Shown in pieces: positions 49,901 to 61,900 of a stretch of DNA of 64,000 bases. The notes below the pieces were generated by a model that ran no database searches, was not told where the DNA came from, and was given only the letters and a program-made list of their open reading frames with translations. Position numbers and translations under genes: made by a program. This stretch comes from Epiperipatus broadwayi (lineage: Eukaryota > Onychophora > Udeonychophora > Euonychophora > Peripatidae). Every line of letters begins with the position of its first letter. The first letter of the stretch is position 1. The stretch lies in contig JAQFVV010000013.1 of assembly GCA_028023455.1 (NCBI GenBank), positions 7,592,411 to 7,656,410 on the forward strand, in the 5' to 3' direction.

Positions 49901-52900
49901 TTTTAAATTTTGATTCCGGTCGTTAGCCCAAGTCACTAGCTCAGGGAGTAGCAGAGATTTATATTCATAAAAAAAAAAAATTCTTATCTAAGAATAATTT
50001 AAAAAAAGAATAAAATAAGCCACTGCCAGTAATTAACATACAACATTTATTTACGCACATATATATATAAGATTTAACATTATTATTTTAATATGTTTAT
50101 TTTAGATTTTAATTTGATTTTATAATTTAAATTTACATTTTAATTTTTATAATATTATAAGTTTACATTTTAATTAAGTTCGCACAGATGGGATTATAAA
50201 AGCTTGTTTTAATATGTTAAGTATAGATCGGTTACATAGATTACAACGGTCAAAAACATTTCAAAATAAACATAAACGATCAAAATATAAAATCATTGAT
50301 ACCGACAATTGCAGAGGGAAATTTATAAGTAACCCAATAGTATTCACCATAAGATACTTGCATTGTCACCAATAACTTAAAAGACATCCGAATAAATACA
50401 TTTTAGATACTCACCATGAGGTATCATTATTTATCGAATGTCTATATATTTTGATCAAATATGAAATCCAAAACATAATTAACCGATAACGAATCCATGC
50501 AAACGTCTATAAACAACTTAAATTTAATGCATTTTTATTTAGTGTCGAGTATGAATAGACTACATAGATTTGCATTTGAAAATAAACATTCTATCCCTAT
50601 TTAACCTTAGGCTAAAATTCGTAGTCAAACTGGCATCAATTCATCTGATATATCGATGTATTCAATGTAATAAAATACGGCAGCACAAAAAGTTAAGAGA
50701 AGAAATTGCCTCTCGTCAAATAGGAATATTACATCTATCTGCGAAGAAGAGCAATAAAACAAAAAACTCCATAGAAAGGAACTGCGGTATCCGACTTATA
50801 ATTCCTTCCATAGGCAAACGGAAGTGTGCGGCGTATGAAGCGATTCTGCCCGTAGCGAATCAATATTACATCTACTAATCACACCAATATATCCAATCCA
50901 TTGACCCAATTCAACTACGACACAAATAACCTAAGATTACCCTCCCTTAATATAACTTTACAAATCTATACAGCCATTCACGCCCGACTTAAGTTTAACA
51001 TTTATATAATTTAATTTATCGCACAGCAAAAATCATAATAAAACTTAAAGAACAAAAAAAAATATAAATGGAAATGATTTTACATAAATAAAAAAAAAAA
51101 AAAAATACATCAAATAACATTATTAATAAAGAATTTAGTTTGGTCAGATAGGATTCTATTTGTATTATTTACTAAAAGGTTTAGAATTTAGAGTTCTATG
51201 TTTTCAAATGAAAATAAAGTTCTTACGATTTTAAAAGGTCCATAATTTGTAGTCGTTTGTAATTCTGAACGGGAATTCCCACGCCATACTGAAGATATTT
51301 GTTTTGTTAGCCGTTGTTTTTATCCATCCGGAGGTTTTTGCTTTAACTGGTCCTCAATGAAGAAAACGATGTTTCACTCCCTTTTCTTTAACAGCTGAAG
51401 AAATTGAAAGTGCGTCTTTCAATCCCTTCACCTCCAACTCCGTACTAATACATATAGTCACATCGTAATAATAATTAATTAATAATTTTCAAACTTGTCC
51501 TTTTATATTAATTTGAAGGATCCAATGGACGTTACGTCATGATGATGATATGGTCCTTTCACTGAGGTCCGATTCCATTGTTTTTCATTCATTGGCTATT
51601 TGTTTCTATTGTTTTCATTCATTGGCTATTTGTTTCTATTGTTTTCCTATCTGACCGATGTTTTTACATTTAAATGCCCAAGGCTAGTTTACATTTAACT
51701 AATTAAAACAATCATTTCCATTTCTGATTAATTAATGTGTTTTCAAACTTAAAGATATATTTTTATCTTTAAATCTCTACTGAAAATTTAGTTTTAAAAC
51801 ACTTTTTCTTTAATAAAGTTTTCGTTTAATAATTTTTTTTTTTCTGTGCGATTTATATATACGAGTTTAAGATGATATTTAATTTCAATTTTTAATTCTT
51901 AAAGAAAATTTTTAAATGCGAACTTTTTATTTTAATTTCATGTTTAATAATAAAAACACAATGTAACGTCGTCTGTGCTCGTTACATATCAGTAAAGTTG
52001 CTTAAAAAAAATGATCAAAAAAAAAAATTTTACTTAGGGTTAGTAATTACGGTACACGATTAACGCAGACATTTACAAAACATCCGGTTAGTAATTTTAC
52101 AAAAAGACTATACAATATACGAGAAAAAAAAATGTTGGCTATCGTTTTCCCAAGGACCATTTACGTTTACACCTCCTCCCCACAAGAGTTCTATTTTTTT
52201 TATACATTTTATTTTTACACACGGCATGACAAGCAAATTATTTAAATTATTTAGGAAGGTTGCATTGAAGTAAATACGTTTTGAAAGATAATGGGTTTAT
52301 ACGTGTATATTTGCAGCACAATTATAAATACCACCAACTTATTTATGACTGATTAAAATGCTTAAATAGGATTACACTGAAGTAAATTCCCAACGGTACT
52401 CTCCGTAAGGTACCACATTTACCATCATAAACTTGCGTGGCTGTGCGCTCCTATACACATTAAAGCATAATTTATATTAACAACAACAAAAAAAAAACTT
52501 ATCAATCGCAACCTTTTGACTTTCTTTTTAACGAAATACAGTTTAAAATTATTTATACTTTCTAGTGTTTAATATATGTGCTATTTCTTTCTGGCAGTGC
52601 TTTTAAAACATAATTCAAACTATGACTTTATGATAAACAGATAAAACTATATTTATATTTCAGAAAAAAAATATTACAGGCATGATTCACTTTTAAAATT
52701 CTCAGGGCACTCGTGTTTATTAAAGATCGGCCCAAGTTGGAGATCGCCAGTTGTAACGATCCGGAGAAAGCAAGCTTAACGTGATCTGTACTACAGGGCA
52801 CCATCTAGGCATTTGAACCTAGAAAAATTTATAAAGTAGGCAGATACGTAAGTCAAAAAAAAAAAAATTTTTTTTTTTTTTTTTAAATTTTGATTCCGGT

Positions 52901-55900
52901 CGTTAGCCCAAGTCACTAGCTCAGGGAGTAGCAGAGATTTATATTCATAAAAAAAAAAAAATATTATCTAAGAATAATTTTTTAAAAAAATAAAATAGGC
53001 CACTGCCAGTAATTAACATACAAACATTTATTTACGCACATATATATATATAAGATTTAACATTATTATTTTAATATGTTTATTTTAGATTTTAATTTGA
53101 TTTTATAATTTAAATTTACATTTTAATTTTTATAATATTATAAGTTTACATTTTAATTAAGTTCACACAGATGGGATTATAAAAGCTTGTTTTAATATGT
53201 TGAGTATAGATCGGTTACATAGATTACAATGGTCAAAAACATTTCAAAATAAACATAAACGATCAAAATATAAAATCATTGATACCGACAATTGCAGAGG
53301 GAAATTTATAAGTAACCCAATAGTATTCACCATAAGATACTTGCATTGTCACCAATAACTTAAAAGACATCCGAATAAATACATTTTAGATACTCACCAT
53401 GAGGTATCATTATTTATCGAATGTCTATATATTTTGATCAAATATGAAATCCAAAACATAATTAACCGATAACGAATCCATGCAAACGTCTATAAACAAC
53501 TTAAATTTAATGCATTTTTATTTAGTGTCGAGTATGAATAGACTACATAGATTTGCATTTGAAAATAAACATTCTATCCCTATTTAACCTTAGGCTAAAA
53601 TTCGTAGTCAAACTGGCATCAATTCATCTGATATATCGATGTATTCAATGTAATAAAATACGGCAGCACAAAAAGTTAAGAGAAGAAATTGCCTCTCGTC
53701 AAATAGGAATATTACATCTATCTGCGAAGAAGAGCAATAAAACAAAAAACTCCATAGAAAGAAACTGCGGTATCCGACTTATAATTCCTTCCATAGGCAA
53801 ACGGAAGTGTGCGGCGTATGAAGCGATTCTGCCCGTAGCGAATCAATATTACATTTACTAATCACACCAATATATCCAATCCATTGACCCAATTCAACTA
53901 CGACACAAATAACCTAAGATTACCCTCCCTTAATATAACTTTACAAATCTATACAGCCATTCACGCCCGACTTAAGTTTAACATTTATATAATTTAATTT
54001 ATCGCACAGCAAAAATCATAATAAAACTTAAAGAACAAAAAAATATAAATGGAAATGATTTTACATAAATAAAAAAATAAAAAAAATACATCAAATAACA
54101 TTATTAATAAAGAATTTAGTTTGGTCAGATAGGATTCTATTTGTATTATTTACTAAAAGGTTTAGAATTTAGAGTTCTATGTTTTCAAATGAAAATAAAG
54201 TTCTTACGATTTTAAAAGGTCCATAATTTGTAGTCGTTTGTAATTCTGAACGCCGTTGTTTTTATCCATCCGGAGGTTTTTGCTTTAACTGTTCCTTAAT
54301 GAAGAAAACGATGTTTCACTCCCTTTTCTTTAACAGCTGAAGAAATTGAAAGTGCGTCTTTCAATCCCTTCACCTCCAACTCCGTACTAATACATATAGT
54401 CACATCGTAATAATAATTAATTAATAATTTTCAAACTTGTCCTTTTATATTAATTTGAAGGATCCAATGGATGTTACATCATGATGATGATATGGTCCTT
54501 TCGCTGAGGTCCAATTCCATTGTTTTTCATTCATTGGCTATTTGTTTCTATTGTTTTCATTCATTGGCTATTTGTTTCTATTGTTTTCCTATCTGACCGA
54601 TGTTTTTACATTTAAATGCCCAAGGCTAGTTTACATTTAACTAATTAAAACAATCATTTCCATTTCTGATTAATTAATGTGTTTTCAAACTTAAAGATAT
54701 ATTTTTATCTTTAAATCTCTACTGAAAATTTAGTTTTAAAACACTTTTTCTTTAATAAAGTTTTGTTTAATAATTTTTTTTTTTCTGTGCGATTTATATA
54801 TACGAGTTTAAGATGATATTTAATTTCAATTTTTAATTCTTAAAGAAAATTTTTAAATGCGAACTTTTTATTTTAATTTCATGTTTAATAATAAAAACAC
54901 AATGTAACGTCGTCTGTGCTCGTTACAAATGATAGTAAAAATTGTATTATATACAGTGATTGAAACTGACATCTCTTAGTTAAAAATATAAATAGTAGAA
55001 AAGTAATAAATAATCCTACATTCATTAAATTTTAACATTAGAACTTCCTCACAGGTCATTCTGAGTATTGTATTTATTATATTACTATAAAATGGAATTA
55101 ATCCATTATAATATTTTTTGCATATAAATAAATAAATAAAATTGAAAAAAAAAAATGCATCTTGGGGGTTATTTGTCTTTTACTGTATCTTTATTTATAT
55201 GAAATTATTTATGAAATAAAAAAGAATGGAGAAAACAAATATTCTATTACATTATCCTCCCCAGTATAACATATATATTTTTGATCATTACACATAAAAA
55301 AACTCTAGATATCACTAAGCATAATAATTTGTAAGTTTTCACAACCAATGCCAAAAGAAGTTCTTTTATAATAAGTAATACAATGTATATTCTGGCATAT
55401 CTTTTTTTGGATTTTAATGAGATATCTTTCTATGACTTCACATAATATATATATATATATATTCCACAAATATCAATTGTCATGGTCAGCAATTCTCAGA
55501 AAAATAAAACTGCAACTACTTCTGAGAGATATAGATAAGATGGTATCTACAGATAGGAGTTAGTCGAATTTATGAGTTTCAAGGTCAATATGGTTTTCCT
55601 ATCATCATTCTCTAGTTGGGCACCATCAGGTTTGAAGTAGAACTTGGATAAATAAATGGTGTGCAAATTTTTCCTTTAGTTTGTTTTCAAAAATCTAATA
55701 CAATTTAATTCTATTATTGAAATGTATCATCGTCTTATCTTTTCTACACAGCATCAATAACCCATACTTATCCTGCATTATATATTCTTTTCCATAGATC
55801 AAAGCATTATACAACTATCATCATGTATAATACTTCTGCTAGATGAAGTTTCTCAGAAATCTCCTATTACTTTTCAGACTTTAAAATAGATAAATTAAAA

Positions 55901-58900
55901 TATTAATAATATAATAATGTAAAAAGATTTGTTTTTAATAAATATATATAATAGGTAACTTAACACCTAAGACACCATCTTAATTAAATATGAATAGAAA
56001 ATTTGCAGTTTTATTGGATTCTCAAATCTATACATTTAAATAAAATTACTTTATTTATCAATCATTAGGTTACTTGAATATATGCTTACTTTTTTACTTT
56101 TACTATCCAACCATACTAATGATGTGAAACATTAAAGATTGAAATATAAAATAACATAGATTCACATTTATGTGAATAAATGGTCAGATAAGAGGATGAA
56201 TTCAAGTAAAGGAAAACCAAAACTAATTAATTATTATCTTTTAATAATACCAAATGAAAGACCCATTTGTTATACAATGCAGTCATATTTTATATATTAA
56301 GCTTTAAAACATTTGTAGATGATTTGGAGAAATCATAACTGACCCTTAGGTTATGAAAAAATAATACATTGAACACATTTAAATTCGGTATTAATTTAAA
56401 AGATAGGTTTTCTCTGGATGGCTAATACTAAAGTAATATATTGATCTATCCATAGATATGACTGTCGTTTACACAAAATATACTATTCATTATTTATTTA
56501 TTAAAAGGATACATACCTATTAACTTTTATTAGAGAGAAAACAGCAGACACATGCTGGATAAAATCATCTATTGAAACATGGCATGCTAGTGCTTAAACT
56601 GCTGATATTTATAAATAACTCTCAAAAAATTACAAGCTATACAATCACCCTGGCCCAAAGAGTGATCAGATTACTAAAAGATAACTTCCTCTATTTTTCA
56701 ACAGTCCCTTCTTTTAGACTGTCAAACAATAACCTTTTTTTTTTGCTTAATATTTTACAGATCTTGCCATTTTTTCTATTTTCCTCCAAATCCACATTCC
56801 AAAAATTTCTAGTACTTATTTCTTTGTTTTCTCAACAATTTAAATCCTTTATATATAAAATTACATTTCAACAAAACATTTAACAAGTCACTTTTTGACA
56901 ATCTAATATTTTCAAATGATGAAATTAATAATAAATTTATGTGTTTAATTATAAAAATGTAAAAGTTCAAAATTCTTTTGCAAGTTTTTAGAGTATGTGA
57001 CTTTGTTTAGTTTTAAATGTAGATTTTGAAAATCTTATTTTCTGGGTCATGATTATAGGTCATATCTCGCTCTCATTTCAGTGTTTTCTATATTGATGGG
57101 TCTTGAAAAAAAGAAATGTTCAAATATTTGAAATCAATGGGTTGTATCTGAAATTAAAAAAATAACTTGCACTAATCAGAATATATATTCAACAACTCTA
57201 CTTTAAAAATAATAAACGAGTTTGGTAAAAAACAATATCAAAAGTTGTTGAACATCGCCAATTTTTTCTTCATAATAATATATCTAAGAGAAAAATTTTA
57301 AATATTCATAAAATCATTTTACTTAAAAATAGTTTAAAAAACTATAACAAATATATTATATTATTTAATAATGATAGAGATACATACTGCTCCTAAAGAT
57401 ATTCCTGGATTAGAGAGAAGAACTTTGTAAAGACAGCTAGAAAATGAAGAAATTACAGCTACAAAAAAAAAAAATTAGAAATGTATATATATATGATGTG
57501 TGTATGTAAATACATTTACACACATCTTTCATAGAACATATAAATCGTAAGAAATTAAACTATTTACTTTTCAGCCAAAGTAATAAAAAAAATTCCTAAA
57601 ATAGGCATAAGATTAAATTCTATACTATAAAATTTAGTAACAACTCATTTTCAAATCCTGAAATTACAATAGAAGCAAAGACTAACCAACTTCTGAGAAT
57701 ATACAAGTAGCAATTATGCCAGACATCCACAACCAATCTCTGACTAATTGCTTTCTTCTACTAGAAGGCATACTAAATTTGCAGTTTTTTGGCTCAATTG
57801 CTACTTTTTACTGCTACTTCAAAATCAATCTTTGAAAATTAATATCAACAGCATTACATGACTTATTTCAGTTTACTCGTGCATCTATGAACAGTTCTGT
57901 TTTTCTACTTAGATTCATCTACTGTAAATATGAGCAATCAATAGATACCAAATGCTATAATATCCATCTCCCTTAACCAATTTCTAATTCTTGCCTTCAT
58001 CAATAATAAATTAGATTCAAAACTGGAATTAATGGATTTAACCAAATAAAAACCACATTTTATTCTTTTATATTATTCAAGCTAATAGCTTGAAATTCAT
58101 ATAAATTAATACCAGATCAGTTTCTATATATTTTAAAAACCTAATTAGCTAATGTTTTGAGCTCATGTCATGTTGTCTAACCATATATGTTAGACAATAG
58201 ATTAGCAACGAGGAACTATACATTTTAGTATCTTCAATTTAAGATAATTGTAGTGTATCATTGACTTTTGATGAAAGATTTTAAAAATTAATAAGCATTC
58301 ACTGATTTGCTTTTTAGCTTGCATTATTTACAAAAAGACGATATTTCTCTTCCAATTTCATAAGCCATAATATAAACAGTGGATAAAATAATGCTTAAGT
58401 GGTTTGGATTCAAAAGCTTAAACAGTTTCAATTTTCAAATCATTGATTTAATTAATGGGATAAAACATGTGATCATCAAGTAGAATCAGTGTTTTCTACC
58501 AGAATGCCAATCTGCTAGAAATTTATTTTATTCAATACCAACATTGTGCTTTTTAAAGTAGAAAGAAAGATATTACTGTTTAATATAAGCTAAATTATAA
58601 AATAAAAGAAGATATTTGTTGTTTATTCCCATAATGAAAAAATTATCCTAGGAAAATTTTGAAAAAAAACAAAAAAAAAAAAAACAAACTATGATAAAAA
58701 TAATTTGTTAGTCAATAAGAATGTTCAAACCATCAGAAGGGTTTACTTATAAACAACATGGCTGACAAAATAAAAAATGACTGAGATTTGAATATAAATT
58801 TACATGAAAAATTTTTTTGAATCATTATTATCTAAAGAATCACTGATTTTGCTTTTATTTTAGTTTTCATAAATAAATAAAAAAAATGGTGATTAAAACA

Positions 58901-61900
58901 TATATATTCTTAAAGCAATCATTCATATTAAAATTAATACTAAATAAATAAACAAAAATAGCTACAAAAAATGCATTCAGATAATTATGACAGATTATTA
59001 ATGTATAAACACATCAACAAACTATATATATCAAATATAACTGAGCATATATATATATATCAAGATTTTTTTTTAACATTTTGGAGGAAACTCATAAGTA
59101 ATTATTCACTCACTTAAACACAGAAAAAACTACATAATTACACCCAATAAAATCCTGCTGAATAAAATAATTTTTCTTTTCAAAATGTTCTTAGTTCTCT
59201 AATAACGTAGATTTCAATACAAAGTTACTCATAAAAAATAAAATAAATAAAAGAAGAAAAGCATTAATATGTGATAATCTTATCTATTAATTTGCAAATC
59301 ACACAAAGAGTAATTTGTATGTGTAAAAACATGATAAAGTTATTTTAAAAATCTATTGACATAAATTTTATATAATGAGAACTTTGAAATCAAAATGGTT
59401 GAGCATAAAGAAATTGTCAATATAAACTTGAAACTAATAAATATAAAGAATGAATCTCTTATTTGATTTTGTTTGAAAACACTATATTTTAAAAATGACT
59501 AACCTTGAAAAACACAGCTCTTGATAAAAATTAATTCTTCCTACACATTTGTCACCAAATTCATATTTTAATATGTATGATAATCTACAGAATATTATTT
59601 ATCATAAAAAATAAAGTCATTGTCCTAAAAGTTTTTAACTTTATAGCAATATCAGCTGGAAAAGAAAAAAAATCAAATTAGAATATCAATTTTAAAAGAA
59701 AATGTCATAATTATAATATTTTAACTGAACAAAAAGTGAAATTCTTAAGAAAATCCAACTAAAAAGTTTGTAAATAATAAAAACCAGAATACAGTAAAAT
59801 GTTTAGTATGTCATTTCTGAGATAATCTAAATATAATAACACCAAAATTCTTCTAGCTCACATCTTATCTGCATTTAGCATGACATCAGATGGTAACACC
59901 AAATAAATTTCCAGATTAGTTTCTATCTACTAATTATATTCATTGTATCTACATTATAGTTATCCAGAATCTATTTTTCACTCCTATTATTTTTACAAAA
60001 AATTTTAAGATTTTGACTTCAAGACAAATTGTCAGTTTACTTTGAAGGCCTGACACTATAATCAGTAATGGCATACTTTAAATGACAATTTTTAAAGAGT
60101 TAACTGCAGGCATCTTTGGTAGTTTGGAAAAAAAAAGAGGGAGGAATCTGCTGCAAATTACCATCAAGTAACAAATAATTATCCTGACTTATAGTAGAAT
60201 AATAAGAGTTGGATTCATCATTTCTGAGTAATATCATATAAAAACATCTCAAATTTTAAATTTGAAAATGGGCACACCAAATTTTTATTTTTTTTAAATG
60301 TAACACCATTCTCCAATAATGACATCTATCTTCACAGCTTATATAACTATTGAACAATCAATTGTAACAAAATCACTGACTAAGGATATATATAATGGAT
60401 TGTGGTAACTGATTTTCATTAAAAAAGTGATAAAAAAATTTTAATCCCTGAAGTGCAATCCAAGTTTGTGATCAAAAACTCCAACTTATCCAGCTGATAT
60501 AGAAAACTATATTTAGATAATTTCATTTGGAAATTTACTTCAGAATAGCATATATTGTGTATATTAAATCAAATGTATATAATTCACCACCTTTCCCCAA
60601 CTTATTTTTGAATAATAACAATAATGATTAAATGTGTGGATAGATAACAATAGCAAATAGTACAAAAAAGTAACATGAAGGAAATGTAAAAGTATCATTC
60701 TTCTTTAACTGAGCTTCATAAATCAGTCTTTTTACATTATCAATCTCAGTATGTTTTTATACTCATTCAGATATATTTTGGTTTATATTATGCCAAATAT
60801 ATTTGCCTTTAGCCTTCTTTTCAGAAGTAAAAAAACTTTACTATTTTATTGTACGAAATAAATATTTAACAATCCAGGATAATAAAATATAAAAAAGTTG
60901 CCTCTAAATATCAAAACTTGTTTGCTATACTTATACTAGGAACTATAAATAATAAATGCTAAAATAAATAGTATTAAAGATGTAGTTTACAATCATAAAC
61001 TATCATCACTAATAATTAAATATTTTAATGCGTCAATCTAATATCTTATTGCCTAAGAAAAAAGGCATTTTAAATATGTAGATTTTGTATTATAATTATT
61101 TTTAATTGGAATAAAAAAATCAGGATATAAATCAAATTTCATTTTAAAAAAAAAAATCAGAAATTAAATAAACTAGCATATATTTTAAAAAATCACATTT
61201 TATAATTTAAAATAATTTTATCTAAAATCTTAATCTATCAAATTTCTTTCAACGTTATTATGACTTTAATTTCATGATATTTAAACTACTTTTTAAATAA
61301 AATAAAAATTCAATATTTTTGTATTGTGTGAAATGATTTTCAACATGTCAGTTCAGAAAGCTTGATAAACTCATTTTTCCAAGTGACTAATTTTCAATAC
61401 TTATCTAATTTTTCTGTTGTAATAGCTTTTCTTTGATTTTATAGAATATAAAACTAACTTTAAACATATATAATTGATTTAAATTTAAAAATGATAAATC
61501 TAGGTTGTACTATTTTAAATAATTACAGACTATGAACTGTAACCACTAACGGTATTTTATTTTTATCTGATCTAATATTTTGTTAAAATAGATCAAAATA
61601 GATTAAACTATTGCAAATATTTGATCTTTTTTACATTAGTCATTACATATATATATATTTCTTGTATATATATATATATAAGAAAAGACAAAAGATTCAT
61701 GATTTTCTATTTTTTTTTTTTTTAAAAAAGGGCTTTTATCAACTTACAATAAACTCTCAATCCATTATTTTTTTCAAGGAACTGGAGATATAAATGACAG
61801 ATATGAAAAAATGACAGAAAGAAACTTTATTAAAAATTATAGATAAGAACAACTTAATGATTATTCACTAACAAATATGTAAATATAACTCAAATTTTAT

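Larger units (their letters stand above)
49774..54927 (-). mobile_element. LTR retroelement with 2.2-kb LTRs and a short non-coding interior
   Basis: 49774-51986 and 52752-54927 are long direct repeats of high identity, each starting TGTAACGAT and ending CTCGTTACA (TG...CA). Between them are only 765 bp with no recognisable gag or pol. On the minus strand the upper LTR is followed two bases later by TGGCGATCTCCAACTTGGG, a plausible tRNA primer-binding site, which sets the orientation. Purine-rich GGGGAGGAGG lies at 52172-52181 in minus sense. The shape is that of a LARD-like, non-autonomous LTR element sitting in the PARL intron in the sense direction. No clean target duplication is visible. 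Confidence 0.8.

Noticed and set aside
50570-50878. 102-codon frame (and its twin at 53553-53861) as a protein-coding gene
   Set aside because: It opens with TTG, contains no ATG, has a stop shortly upstream, lies wholly within an LTR, and resembles no known domain.
56572-56883. 103-codon plus-strand frame within the PARL intron
   Set aside because: Opens with TTG, is antisense to PARL, and its hydrophobic bias follows from T-rich DNA.
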